Part shown: positions 8,536 through 17,307 of the stretch, piece after piece
How the letters are laid out: each line of letters opens with the position of its first letter
Position numbering within the stretch: position 1 is the first letter of the stretch
From: JBDHWG01 sp046328505
Lineage (GTDB): Bacteria; Chloroflexota; Anaerolineae; Epilineales; JAHCIE01
Assembly: GCA_046328505.1 (NCBI GenBank)
Contig: JAXLWL010000008.1
Span: 62,001 to 126,000, forward strand
Direction: 5' to 3'
Length of the DNA stretch: 64,000 nucleotides
Made by a program: the position numbers and the translations under genes
Notes under the pieces: generated by a model
Seen by the model: only the letters and a program-made list of their open reading frames with translations
Told to the model about the DNA's origin: nothing
The model's database searches: none

Positions 8536-10023
8536 CTACTTCGCCGTAAGTAGCTGCTGCGCCTCCGCCGCGATCGTCTTCATGGCCTCGTCGGGCTTGA
8601 CCTTGCCGAAGACGACGTTCTGGTACTGCGGGTGGAACAGGCGGGTGAACTGCGCCCACTGTGGGACGATGGGCGTGACCCACATGTCCTGAATCACCGG
8701 CAGGAACTTGTCCAGCGGCGGCGCGACCTTCACCGACTTCCGCGCGCCCGGCGCGAGGTAGAACCCGGTGGCCGCGGTCGGCGACGGCGGCACGTCCTGC
8801 TGGACTTCACCGCTGGTCAGGTAACGTGCAAGGTCCATGCCCGCCTTGAGCTTGGCCTCGTCCTTGTTCTGCGCCACAGCGATGAGACCGACGGCGCCGC
8901 CGGTCAGCTTGTTGCCGTTGACTGTGGGAATCGGGTAGATCTCGAAGTTGACCTTGTCGGCGACGAGCTGGGGGGCGAAGCCTGTCGCGTCAATGACCAT
9001 GGCATACTGGCCGTTCTTGAAGCCGCCCTTGACGTCCGAGTCCTTTTGCGAGCCGAAGTCGGGCGGCGTAACCTTGTCCACCAGAGCCAGGTTGGCGAAG
9101 CGCTGCAGGCCGGCGGCGGCTTCCGGCGAGTCGAAGCCGAACTTGCCGTCCGACGTTAGAGCACGCACGCTCTTGTCCTGGTTCATCCACATCGGCCAGG
9201 TGTTGATGACGCCGGGGTCGATGAAGCCGCTGAAGCCGTAGACCTGCTCGCCGTTGGCGCGCTTGAACGTCGTCTTCTTGGCGGCGTCGACGAACTGCTC
9301 CCAGGTCCAGTCCTTCGGCGGCAGCGGCACGCCGGCTTCCTTGAACACGTCGGTGTTGACGTAGACGCCCATCGGCACAACCCACAGCGGCCAGGCGTAG
9401 GCTTTGTTGTCCTTCAAGCGCGTCACGTCCAGGACGTTGGGCAGGATGTCCGCCTTGTCGGCGTCGGTCAGGTACTGGTCAATCGGGGCGACCAGATCAT
9501 CCTTGACGAAGGCGGGCAGGCGGTCCGACGGGATACGCAGCACGTCAATGCCGGTGCCCGTTTGGAGCGACGTGGTCAGCTTGGTGAAACCCTCGTCGTT
9601 AGGTGGATAGCCTGTGATGTTGACCTTGATGTCGGGGTTGTCGGCCATGAACTGGGCGACGGCCAGGTCGAAGGGGTTCGCGAATTGGTTGCCGGGCGTG
9701 TAGCCGAGCACCCACAGGTTCAGGTCGCCCTTGTAGCCGCTGGTGCTCTTGCGCAGGCCGCCCTTCGCCTGGGCGGGCGGGGGCGCTGCCGCAGCGGCCT
9801 TCGGAGCCTCGGTGGCTTTCGCCGCCTGGGCCGCCGGCGCGGCGGTGGGCTGAGCGGCGGCGGGCTGGGCGGGTTGCGCCGCCTGGGCCGCCGTCGGCTG
9901 GGCGGCGGGTGCCGCGGGCTGGGTCGCCGGCGCTGACTGTCCCGCGCACGCGGCGACGAGAGCAACCAGGGCCACCAGAACGAGCGCGGCGAGCCAGCGA
10001 TGGGCTTTCGTGCGTTGAAGCAT
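8536..10023 (-). CDS. extracellular sugar-binding lipoprotein of ABC transporter
   Basis: A 495-residue solute-binding protein (SBP family 1). The N-terminus is a lipoprotein signal: basic start, hydrophobic run and lipobox LVAAC with the acylated Cys at residue 26. Residues about 30-90 form a low-complexity Ala/Pro/Gln/Thr linker that tethers the domain to the membrane. The folded domain (about 95-495) binds the sugar and delivers it to the two downstream permeases. Position upstream of MalF- and MalG-type genes is classical. A SnoaL-like gene is divergently transcribed from the other side of a 286-base promoter region. Confidence 0.94.
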   Translation of the reverse strand: MLQRTKAHRWLAALVLVALVALVAACAGQSAPATQPAAPAAQPTAAQAAQPAQPAAAQPTAAPAAQAAKATEAPKAAAAAPPPAQAKGGLRKSTSGYKGDLNLWVLGYTPGNQFANPFDLAVAQFMADNPDIKVNITGYPPNDEGFTKLTTSLQTGTGIDVLRIPSDRLPAFVKDDLVAPIDQYLTDADKADILPNVLDVTRLKDNKAYAWPLWVVPMGVYVNTDVFKEAGVPLPPKDWTWEQFVDAAKKTTFKRANGEQVYGFSGFIDPGVINTWPMWMNQDKSVRALTSDGKFGFDSPEAAAGLQRFANLALVDKVTPPDFGSQKDSDVKGGFKNGQYAMVIDATGFAPQLVADKVNFEIYPIPTVNGNKLTGGAVGLIAVAQNKDEAKLKAGMDLARYLTSGEVQQDVPPSPTAATGFYLAPGARKSVKVAPPLDKFLPVIQDMWVTPIVPQWAQFTRLFHPQYQNVVFGKVKPDEAMKTIAAEAQQLLTAK

Positions 10024-10180
10024 GTTCCATCCTCCTCGTTGAGCGATTGGGTCGCCCCATTACGGAGCGGCCACGGCATCACGACGCTGTGGCGCTTGAA
10101 CGTTACCGCAAAGAGAGGAAGGAGTCAAACCGCCGCCGTCTCGCGCTACTCCTGACTGACAAAATACAGCATGAAAGTCA

Positions 10181-10209
10181 TTGACAAACCCCGAAACTCG
10201 GCGTATGAT
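10181..10209 (+). promoter_or_regulatory. sigma70-type promoter for the SnoaL-like gene
   Basis: TTGACA at 10181-10186 and TATGAT at 10204-10209 with a 17-base spacer, pointing to the gene at 10310. This lies in the 286-base divergent region between the sugar-binding protein and the SnoaL-like gene. Nearby GTCATTGAC/ATCATTGAC direct repeats (10177-10185 and 10224-10232) flank the -10 and could be operator half sites. Confidence 0.65.
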
Positions 10210-10309
10210 AGATACAGTAGTCAATCATTGACGACAATACACTAGAGGTTTTGACGGCTGGCCTGAAGATGCTACTTGTCAAGGACGACACACGAAAGGA
10301 GCAGACGCG

Positions 10310-10744
10310 ATGTTAATGGAGCCAAACAGAACGCTTGTGCGTCGGGCTGTGGATGAGTTCTACAACCCCGGCAATCTCGCCGCTGCGGACGATTTGTTTG
10401 CCGCTAACTACGTCAATCATGACCCCAACGCGCCGGAGGCTACGAATCTCGCCGGTCTCAAGGCCCTGCACGCTGCGCGGATCGCTGCCTTTCCGGACCA
10501 GAAGGTGACCATTGAGGGAATGATCGCCGAAGGGGACATGGTGGCGAAGCGCTGGTCATGGCACGGCACCCATTTAGGCGACTTCTTCGGCGTCCCGCCC
10601 TCAGGGAAGGCGGTCAGTCTGGAGGGAGTCACGCTGTATCGGATCGCCGACGGGAAGATCGCCGAGTGTTGGTGGGGCTACACCACGCTCGGTCTCCTAC
10701 AGCAGATCGGCGCCATCCCGATGCCGGAGCAGGCCGGCGCCTGA
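10310..10744 (+). CDS. SnoaL-like / ester cyclase family protein
   Basis: A 144-residue single-domain protein of the SnoaL-like NTF2 fold. Typical motifs are the FYNPGNLAAADDLFAANYVNHDPN start and GDMVAKRWSWHGTHLGDFFGVPPSGKAV in the second half, ending with AECWWGYTTLGLLQQIGAI. Family members include polyketide cyclases, but most are uncharacterised, so no reaction is assigned. ATG 10310 follows AAAGGAG at good spacing. A strong promoter lies about 100 bases upstream and a hairpin terminator just downstream, so it is a single-gene transcript. Confidence 0.85.
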   Translation: MLMEPNRTLVRRAVDEFYNPGNLAAADDLFAANYVNHDPNAPEATNLAGLKALHAARIAAFPDQKVTIEGMIAEGDMVAKRWSWHGTHLGDFFGVPPSGKAVSLEGVTLYRIADGKIAECWWGYTTLGLLQQIGAIPMPEQAGA

Positions 10745-10773
10745 TAGCTTAACCCGCCGCCGGTACACAAAAT

Positions 10774-10803
10774 ACACAGCCATCCGAGACCGGGTGGCTG
10801 TGT
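10774..10803 (+). terminator. hairpin terminator, possibly bidirectional
   Basis: ACACAGCCA (10774-10782) pairs with TGGCTGTGT (10795-10803); three further pairs extend the stem inward. The downstream sequence TGTTGTG is T-rich. It lies between the convergent SnoaL-like and YccF genes and could serve both. Confidence 0.6.
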
Positions 10804-10826
10804 TGTGTCGGTCTCAGGGCGCTCAG

Positions 10827-11276
10827 TCAATACCGGCGTAGCGTGGTCATGGTCGGTGCGAGGCGGAACATCCACAGGCCGATGGGGAGGAAGATGATCA
10901 GGGCGCACAGGAAGTACGCGGCGGCGAGCCACATGCCGCTCCACCACCACCCGATGAGCAAGAAGAACGCGGCCCGCACGAAGAAGTTGCGCTGGGGAAT
11001 ATCCGACTCAACAACCGTCACCCTGCCCTGCGCGTCGGTGGTGACCGTCATGTAGCGGTCGGGGTTCTGGAGCGCGATAATCTTCGGGATGTTGTTGAGG
11101 ATCGCCATGCCGAACGGCAGGCCGATGATGGTCACGTTGAGAAACCAGGCCAGCGATGTGGCAAGCCCGCCCAGCCACCAGCCGATGAAGATGAACCACA
11201 ACGCTTGCACGAGGCAGCCGGGGCCGGTGCTCTCGGTCCTAATGACAACGGACTTCTGTGGGGAAACGTTCGCCAT
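10827..11276 (-). CDS. YccF domain membrane protein
   Basis: A 149-residue inner-membrane protein with the two tandem YccF (DUF307) repeats. The first is near residues 25-65 (FIFIGWWLGGLATSLAWFLN followed by GLPFGMAILNNIPKI) and the second near 100-145 (LLIGWWWSGMWLAAAYFLCA followed by LPIGLWMFRLAP). Each repeat holds two hydrophobic helices. The family is widespread; its function is not established. ATG 11276 follows GAAGGA at suitable distance. The GNAT gene ends 27 bases upstream, so both may belong to one transcript. Confidence 0.9.
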   Translation of the reverse strand: MANVSPQKSVVIRTESTGPGCLVQALWFIFIGWWLGGLATSLAWFLNVTIIGLPFGMAILNNIPKIIALQNPDRYMTVTTDAQGRVTVVESDIPQRNFFVRAAFFLLIGWWWSGMWLAAAYFLCALIIFLPIGLWMFRLAPTMTTLRRY

Positions 11277-11303
11277 AACAACTGTTCCTTCTACCGCCCT
11301 GTT

Positions 11304-11801
11304 TCAATCCTGTTTCAAACGCGCCATCGCGTACACGTCGACGTACTCGCCGGCGCGGAACGCGTAGCGCACCAGCGTCCCTTCAACCTTGAAGCCGAAC
11401 TTCTTGTACAGTCGAACGGCGGCCTCGTTGTCGGTATACACTTCCAACTCCAGACGCTGGAGGTTCAGCCAGTTATCTGCCACATCCAGTGCCGCCTGCA
11501 TCAGCGCCGTCCCGACGCCCTGGCCGGCCCAATCGTCCCGCACCGCCATGCCGATGGAGGCCGCATGCCGTCGGCGCGGATGATTAGGGTGCGTATGGAT
11601 ATCCAACTGCCCGACGACGTCCTGCTCGACGCACGCCACGAGTCTAAACATTCCCTCAGGCGTCTCGGCCAGGCGCTGCCGCCACGTCTCGACGGACGGG
11701 AACGGCAACTGGAGCGTTCCCCACACGACATTAGGGTCGGCGAAGATGCGCTGCACCGCTTCGTAGTCGCCGGGCTCGGTGCGCCGAATTGTGATGGTCA
11801 T
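11304..11801 (-). CDS. GNAT family N-acetyltransferase
   Basis: A 165-residue acetyltransferase resembling the RimJ/RimL/SpeG branch. The acetyl-CoA loop is in GMAVRDDWAGQGVGTALM (R/Q-x-x-G-x-G/A type), followed by VADNWLNLQRLELEVYTDNEAAVRLYKKFGFKVEG, the typical C-terminal GNAT motif B split here only for naming. The N-terminus (TIRRTEPGDYEAVQRIF) is also standard. The substrate is unknown. It lies between the maltokinase and YccF genes, all on the minus strand. Confidence 0.9.
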   Translation of the reverse strand: MTITIRRTEPGDYEAVQRIFADPNVVWGTLQLPFPSVETWRQRLAETPEGMFRLVACVEQDVVGQLDIHTHPNHPRRRHAASIGMAVRDDWAGQGVGTALMQAALDVADNWLNLQRLELEVYTDNEAAVRLYKKFGFKVEGTLVRYAFRAGEYVDVYAMARLKQD

Positions 11802-11827
11802 AGGCTATCAGTCACTCATGATACGTG

Positions 11828-13483
11828 TCACGCGCCGACGAGTTGCAGGATGCCTTCGATGGGGATACGCACCCAGCTCGGCCGGTTGTTGAGCTCGTAC
11901 GCCATCTCGTACAGCGCCTTGTCTAGCAGGTAGGCGTCCAACAGCCGTTGCAACTCTTCGGGAGACGCGGGAATGAGCGGCGACCGGCCAACCGTCTCGA
12001 GGTAGCTCTGGAGGAACGCGGCGCTTGTCCAGCGGTGCCAGAAGCGCGCCCACGGCTCCAGGACCTGCGCCTCGGCCGGCTCGAAAGTGATGCCGGGCGC
12101 CTGGCCCATCAGTACAGCATACGGCGCGTAGTGGAGGGAGCGCAGCATGCCGGCGACGTCCTGGAGCGGCGAGCTTTTCATGCGCCGCTCGCTCATCGGC
12201 CGCGCCGGCTCGCCCTCGAAATCGATGATGTAGAAGTCGTCGCCGGTGTAGAGCACCTGGCCCAGGTGATAGTCGCCGTGGATACGCGCGCGGACGGCGT
12301 TGATGGGTTCGTCGAAGGCGGCGCGCAGCCGCATGAGGAAGATCTCTTCCAGGCCCATGATTTGCTGCCCGGCCGAGCGCGCCGGCTCGGGCAGACTGTC
12401 GCAGCGCAGATTGAGCGTCTGGAACGCGCGAGCCGCGCGTCCGCGCATGGAGGCGAGGGCGGCCTCGCGAAACGCAGGGTCAAAGGGTACCGTCGCGAAG
12501 TCGGGGTCGTTTGGGTCCGCGGCGAGCGCGAGGTGCAGCTCGGCGGTGCGCTGACCGAGCAGCCGCGCCGAGGCCAGGTAGCTCTCGACGACGCTTCGCG
12601 CGCTGTCCGGCGGCTCCTGGCCGACGAGGTCGAGGAGCGAGACGTGCTGCAGGCGATCATCGAGGGGGGGCGGCGGCTCGCGGAGTGTATCCTGGAACGT
12701 CTGGCCGATCTCGCGCAGGGTGAAGCTCCAGGCGTCGCCTTTGTTTGGCACGAAGCCCTGGAGGAAGGCCAGGCCGGCTGCGTCGTGGCCTGCCGAGCGG
12801 TACTCGATGGTGCCGGCGGCCGGCGGAACGTGCTCGAAGGGGACGCGGTCCGTGAGGAACACGCCTATTTCGAGGTCGGGGTTGATGCCCGGCTCGAGCT
12901 TGCGGAACACTTTCATGATGAGGCGCCCGCCGTAAATGATCGACGTGTTGCTCTGCTCTGCTGTGCCGACTTTAGGGGCGAGGGGGGCCGCCGGGTCGCC
13001 GCGCAGCGCCGCAAACGCATCGGTCGATGTTGCCTGGAACGCGCCGACGTCGCCAGTGACGCGCCCGCGCCCGGCGATCAAATCCAGCAGCTCGGCACAG
13101 AAGCCGGGGTCGAACAGCGCGTCGAACAGCACGCCGTCGCCATTACCCGACTCGACAACCGCTACGACGGCGTGGGGTACATCGCGCAGCCAGTGGGCGA
13201 CGCGCTCGTGCGGGGCGAAAGTCAGCGGCAGGACGTAAGTGTCGCTCCCGCCGTCGGCGTACGAGAGGCGCACGAGCGTGAAATACGCCGTGCCTGCCGC
13301 GCCGCTCAGGGGGATCGTGTCGACGACCTGGGCTTGGGCGATGTGCCGCGTCTTCGCGCCGAACCAGCGGCGGGGATGGACGTAGGCGGGTAGGATGGCT
13401 TCGAGGGCGGCACGGCGGCTGGGTTGCAGCAGCTCTTCCCAGCCGCCCGGCGTCGTGAGCGTCGGCGGATTGTGCGACAGCAT
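11828..13483 (-). CDS. mak: maltokinase (maltose-1-phosphate forming)
   Basis: A 551-residue aminoglycoside-kinase-like enzyme that phosphorylates maltose with ATP to alpha-maltose-1-phosphate, the donor used by GlgE. The N-terminal cap (PAYVHPRRWFGAKTR) is typical of Mak/Pep2, and the kinase motifs are RIHGDYHLGQVLYTGDD (catalytic loop) and YIIDFEGEPARP (metal-binding DFE). It is a stand-alone kinase, not fused to trehalose synthase. ATG 13483 follows GAGGAGA. It lies downstream of glgM-glgE on the same strand, separated by a 228-base repeat-rich spacer. treS is not in the window, so the maltose source is unclear. Confidence 0.9.
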   Translation of the reverse strand: MLSHNPPTLTTPGGWEELLQPSRRAALEAILPAYVHPRRWFGAKTRHIAQAQVVDTIPLSGAAGTAYFTLVRLSYADGGSDTYVLPLTFAPHERVAHWLRDVPHAVVAVVESGNGDGVLFDALFDPGFCAELLDLIAGRGRVTGDVGAFQATSTDAFAALRGDPAAPLAPKVGTAEQSNTSIIYGGRLIMKVFRKLEPGINPDLEIGVFLTDRVPFEHVPPAAGTIEYRSAGHDAAGLAFLQGFVPNKGDAWSFTLREIGQTFQDTLREPPPPLDDRLQHVSLLDLVGQEPPDSARSVVESYLASARLLGQRTAELHLALAADPNDPDFATVPFDPAFREAALASMRGRAARAFQTLNLRCDSLPEPARSAGQQIMGLEEIFLMRLRAAFDEPINAVRARIHGDYHLGQVLYTGDDFYIIDFEGEPARPMSERRMKSSPLQDVAGMLRSLHYAPYAVLMGQAPGITFEPAEAQVLEPWARFWHRWTSAAFLQSYLETVGRSPLIPASPEELQRLLDAYLLDKALYEMAYELNNRPSWVRIPIEGILQLVGA

Positions 13484-13497
13484 ATCTATCTCCTCGC

Positions 13498-13704
13498 GTC
13501 ATTGCGAAATGGACGAAGGGATCTCTCGCGCCGGTGAAGGACGTAGAGGCGCGGTATACCGCGTCTCTACCCCTTAGGTGTCATGCGGAGCGAAACGAAG
13601 CATCCCCGATCTGGGGGCCTTTCGCTCCGCTCAGGGCGACGGCGTGAAGTTCTCGCATCGGCGCGGGTCGTCAGAGAGTCTGGATGTCTCGCAATGGCAA
13701 CCTG
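13498..13704. repeat. composite palindromic repeat between mak and glgE
   Basis: Three repeat types are stacked in the 228-base gap. A decayed GTCATTGCGA arm (13498-13529) has its presumed partner CTCGCAATGGC near 13690-13701. Inside it lies a loopless palindrome, arms 13543-13556 and 13557-13570 (GTAGAGGCGCGGTA/TACCGCGTCTCTAC, one mismatch). Next is an inverted repeat 13580-13640 starting GTCATGCGGAGCGAAACGAAG and ending TTTCGCTCCGCTCAGGGCGAC. The outer pair matches the family of the 8.4-kb element. No gene is visible here. Confidence 0.65.
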
Positions 13705-13711
13705 ACAGTCG

Positions 13712-15697
13712 TTACATGTAATAGTCGAAGTCGTGCTCGGTGCGGATGCGCCGGCGGATAACGAACATGTGCGCCTGGCCGACTTTCGGGTCGAGCGCGA
13801 CGTAGTTGCGCGGGCCGTTCCACAAGTAGCGCGCATCTGTAAGGAGGTCGTGCATCTGATACGGCATGTCGGGGGCGATGCCGAGCCGGTCGATCTCCAA
13901 CTCGAGGATGCCGGCTTGCGGGTGATGCGGGTCGAGGTTGACCACGACGAGCACCTGGTTTGCCCCATCATGGGTCGCCTTGGTGAAGGCGATGATCTGG
14001 TCGTTGTCGACTTTTTGGAAGCGCAGATTCTCGTTGCTCTGCAGCGCCTTGTTCTCGCGGCGGCACGCGTTGACGCGGGCGATCAGCGAACGCAGGCTGT
14101 CCGGCGTGTCGATATCCCATTGCTTGATCTCGTACTTCTCCGAGTTGAGATATTCTTCCTTGCCGGGGCCGAGCGGCTCGTCGTCGTATAGCTCATACGC
14201 CGGGCCGTAGATGCCGTAGGCCGGACCGAGCGTCGCCGCCAGGACGAAGCGCGTGACGAAGCCCGGCTGCCCGCCGAACTGGAGGTACTCGGGCAGGATG
14301 TCGGGCGTGTTCGGCCAGAGGTTGGCGGTGAAGTACTCGCGTATCTCAGTCTGGGTCAGCTCCGTCAGGTACTCCGTAATCTCGCGCTTGGTGTTGCGCC
14401 AGGGGAAGTAGTTGTACGACTGGGTGAAGCCGAGCTTGGCGAGACGATACATCACCTTAGGGCGCGTGAACGCCTCGGACAGGAATATCGTGCCAGGGTA
14501 CTCGCGCTTGACCTCGTGAATGACCCAGTACCAGAAGCCGAACGCTTTCGTATGCGGGTTGTCGACGCGGAAGATGCGTATCCCCTGCTCGCACCAGAAC
14601 AGGAAGATACTCTTTAGCTCCTCCCACAATCCCCGCCAGTCCTCGCTCTCGAAGTCGAACGGGTAAATGTCCTGGTATTTCTTAGGTGGATTTTCGGCGT
14701 ACTGAATCGTGCCGTCGGGGCGGTGGCGGAACCACGACGGGTGCTCCTTGACGTATGGGTGGTCGGGCGCGCACTGGAAGGCGATGTCCAGCGCCAGCTC
14801 GAGGCCGTAATCGGACGCACTGCGCCGCAGGCTCTGGAAGTCCTCCATCGTCCCAAGCTCCGGATGGATGGCTTTATGGCCACCCTCCTCAGCGCCGATC
14901 GCCCACGGGCTGCCGGGGTCGTCTGACTGAGCGACCACGTTGTTGTTGCGGCCCTTGCGGAAGCTGCGGCCAATGGGGTGGATCGGCGGTAGATAGAGGA
15001 CGTCGAAGCCCATCGAGGCAACGTACGGGAGGCGGGCCTCTACGTCGCGGAACGTACCGTGCTTGCCGGGTTCGAGGGCGCACGAGCGAGGGAACATCTC
15101 GTACCACGCGCCGTAGCGAGCAACCTCGCGGTTGACCTCGATGCTCAATTCCTTGTTGTAGCGGGTCGCGAACAGCCGCTCTGCGTGGCGGGCCATCAAG
15201 TCCGCCAGCTCGGCCGATAGCGCGTGGCGTGACGCATCCGGTCCGCCCGCGCGCAGGGACCTGGCGAACATCAGCAGGCGGCCCTGGTCGATTTCGTCGG
15301 CGCGGGCCGCAGCCTGTTCGATAAGCTCGGCGCCAATGGCGAGGTCGACCGGGGTTTCCTGGCCCGCCTCGACGCGTTTTGCCATGTCGCGCGCCCAGGA
15401 CTTGAAGCGGTCGACCCAGGCAAGGACCGAGTACTGGTAACGTCCCAGCTCGGTGACCACGAAGGAGGCGCGCCAGCGGTCGTTGTTCAGGAACTCCATC
15501 GGAGTCTCGCGCCAGGACGGGGCGCCCTCCTGCCGCGATAGCAGCACCACTGAGATGGCGTCGTGGCCGTCGGTAAACACGTCGGCCTCGATGACTACGT
15601 TGTCGCCCAAGATGCGCTTGATCGGGAATGCGCCGCAATCGATCTCCGGCCGGACGCCCTCGATCACCACGCGGCTGCGGCCTGTTTCGAGGTTCAC
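13712..15697 (-). CDS. glgE: alpha-1,4-glucan:maltose-1-phosphate maltosyltransferase
   Basis: A 661-residue GH13 enzyme that transfers maltosyl units from maltose-1-phosphate onto alpha-1,4-glucan. Seen are the GlgE N-domain start (SRVVIEGVRPEIDCGAFP), FDVLYLPPIHPIGRSFRKG, the nucleophile region GIRIFRVDNPHTKAFGFW and the acid/base region TIFLSEAFTRPKVMY. GTG 15697 is preferred: it is 1 base after the glgM stop and GGAGG lies 5 bases upstream. An in-frame ATG 4 codons earlier overlaps glgM and the binding site. It forms a tight pair with glgM. Catalytic and phosphate-binding context make this a confident call. Confidence 0.95.
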   Translation of the reverse strand: MNLETGRSRVVIEGVRPEIDCGAFPIKRILGDNVVIEADVFTDGHDAISVVLLSRQEGAPSWRETPMEFLNNDRWRASFVVTELGRYQYSVLAWVDRFKSWARDMAKRVEAGQETPVDLAIGAELIEQAAARADEIDQGRLLMFARSLRAGGPDASRHALSAELADLMARHAERLFATRYNKELSIEVNREVARYGAWYEMFPRSCALEPGKHGTFRDVEARLPYVASMGFDVLYLPPIHPIGRSFRKGRNNNVVAQSDDPGSPWAIGAEEGGHKAIHPELGTMEDFQSLRRSASDYGLELALDIAFQCAPDHPYVKEHPSWFRHRPDGTIQYAENPPKKYQDIYPFDFESEDWRGLWEELKSIFLFWCEQGIRIFRVDNPHTKAFGFWYWVIHEVKREYPGTIFLSEAFTRPKVMYRLAKLGFTQSYNYFPWRNTKREITEYLTELTQTEIREYFTANLWPNTPDILPEYLQFGGQPGFVTRFVLAATLGPAYGIYGPAYELYDDEPLGPGKEEYLNSEKYEIKQWDIDTPDSLRSLIARVNACRRENKALQSNENLRFQKVDNDQIIAFTKATHDGANQVLVVVNLDPHHPQAGILELEIDRLGIAPDMPYQMHDLLTDARYLWNGPRNYVALDPKVGQAHMFVIRRRIRTEHDFDYYM

Positions 15698-15698
15698 T

Positions 15699-16919
15699 CT
15701 AGCCTCCATTGACTAAAGTTTGATAGAGCTTGAGGGTCCGCTCCGCAATGGCGGTCCAACTGAAGTACTCCTCGACGCGGCGGCGCCCATTGCGCCCGAA
15801 CCGCTCGCGCAGGTCCGGGTCAAGCGCCACCGTGTTGATGGCCACGGCCAGGTCATGCGAGAACCCGGCCGGGTCGACCGGGTCGAATGTGCCCGGCTTG
15901 AGGGTCAGGGGCACGAGCAGGCCCGTCTCGCCCGGCACGACCACCTCCGGGATCCCGCCCACCGCCGAGGCGACCACCGCGGTCTCACACGCCATCGCTT
16001 CCAGGTTGATGATGCCGAACGGCTCGTAAACCGACGGGCAGGCGAACACGGCGGCGTGAGAGTAGAACTGGATGACGTCGTCACGCGGCATCATCTCGCG
16101 GATCCAGATGATGCCCTCGCGGTCGCGGCTGACCTCCGCGACGCGCTGCTCCATCTCCTCGCCGATCTCTTTCGTGTCCGGCGCGCCCGCGGCCAGGACA
16201 ACCTGGAGCGATGGGTCCAGCTCAGGGATGGCGTTGACGAGGTGGATGATACCCTTCTGGCGGGTAATGCGGCCTACGAACAAGACGAACGGGCGGGTGG
16301 GGTCGACGCCGCGCTTGACCAGGGCATCGGTCGCATCGGTCTGGCGGTACTGCTGGAGGTCGATGCCGTTGTGGATGACGTGGATCTTCTCCGGCGCGAC
16401 GTTGAAGAAGCGCAGGACGTCGTTCTTCGTTTCGTTGGAGACGGCGATGACCGCGTCGGCATTCTCGATGCCCGTCTGCTCGATCCAACTAGATAGATAG
16501 TAGGCGTTGCCAAGCTGCTCGACTTTCCACGGGCGTAGCGGCTCCAGGGAGTGGATCGTCACCACCAGCGGCACGCCCCAGAGCTTCTTGGCCAGGAAGC
16601 CGGCCATGTCGGTATACCAGGTGTGGCAGTGGACAACGCCCGCGTCCAGGTTGTCCTTCGCCATTTCGAGGTTGCGATGGAGCGCGTCCAGCGCACCGCC
16701 GAAGCGGGGGTCGGTGTCCACCTTGGCCTCGCTCCACGCGGGGTAACCCTTTACGCGCAGATTGTCGGCTTGAACGTCCTGATTGCCAAAGCAGCGCACC
16801 TCGACCGCTACCAGACGCGCCAGCTCGCGGCTGAGGTATTCGACGTGGACGCCAGCGCCGCCGTAGACGTTCGGCGGGTACTCATTTGTGAACAATGCGA
16901 CTTTGTGGAGATCTGGCAT
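15699..16919 (-). CDS. glgM: GT4 glycosyltransferase, maltose-1-phosphate synthase / glycogen synthase
   Basis: A 406-residue GT-B glycosyltransferase of the actinobacterial 'glycogen synthase' type (TIGR02149 style). The N-terminus VALFTNEYPPNVYGGAGVHV is diagnostic, and the retaining GT4 EX7E motif is in YEPFGIINLEAMACE. In mycobacteria this enzyme (GlgM) makes maltose-1-phosphate from ADP-glucose and glucose-1-phosphate. The immediately following glgE gene, whose substrate is maltose-1-phosphate, argues for that role here over simple chain elongation. ADP-glucose pyrophosphorylase (glgC) and branching enzyme (glgB) are not in the window. Confidence 0.88.
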   Translation of the reverse strand: MPDLHKVALFTNEYPPNVYGGAGVHVEYLSRELARLVAVEVRCFGNQDVQADNLRVKGYPAWSEAKVDTDPRFGGALDALHRNLEMAKDNLDAGVVHCHTWYTDMAGFLAKKLWGVPLVVTIHSLEPLRPWKVEQLGNAYYLSSWIEQTGIENADAVIAVSNETKNDVLRFFNVAPEKIHVIHNGIDLQQYRQTDATDALVKRGVDPTRPFVLFVGRITRQKGIIHLVNAIPELDPSLQVVLAAGAPDTKEIGEEMEQRVAEVSRDREGIIWIREMMPRDDVIQFYSHAAVFACPSVYEPFGIINLEAMACETAVVASAVGGIPEVVVPGETGLLVPLTLKPGTFDPVDPAGFSHDLAVAINTVALDPDLRERFGRNGRRRVEEYFSWTAIAERTLKLYQTLVNGG

Positions 16920-17307
16920 GGCAGCAGCTTCCCTCGCGCGGAAGGCGCGACTCTCGCCACACGCGCGGATGTCTGTGGAGACGATGTTAACGTTGCCGCA
17001 AATGGTGGCTCAGGTGTGACGAGGCCGTCCCCCAACGCCGTTGACTCGCGAGGATCGCGCCAGGCGCGCCTGAGCGGCTGGGTAGAGCTAAGCTGTAAAA
17101 GGGGAGGCTCACCTGACTGAGGCGGCTTCATTCTATCCCCGATCATGGCGAACGTCAATTGCGCGTCCAGGCCAGTTGCGCGTCCAGGCCAGTGACGGGC
17201 TTTCTGCCTCGCTCTCTTTCACTCAAGGCACACGAGTTGCTGAGAGATGCATTGCGCCGCGTCTGTTTGATGGCCAGCCAGGTATTTTGGGAAGGAGACA
17301 ACACGCG
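16920..17307. other. intergenic region upstream of glgM, with 17-bp tandem duplication
   Basis: No convincing gene is seen in these 388 bases between the divergent glgM and the small 17308 gene. The one distinctive element is an exact tandem duplication of TTGCGCGTCCAGGCCAG at 17159-17175 and 17176-17192. Promoters for both genes are expected here but no strong -35/-10 pair was recognised. Confidence 0.5.

Noticed and set aside
11948..13393. A 481-codon open frame on the plus strand opposite the maltokinase gene
   Set aside because: Mirror frame of a high-GC gene: composition is Arg/Glu/Val-rich low complexity, no family motifs, while the opposite strand encodes clear maltokinase motifs.
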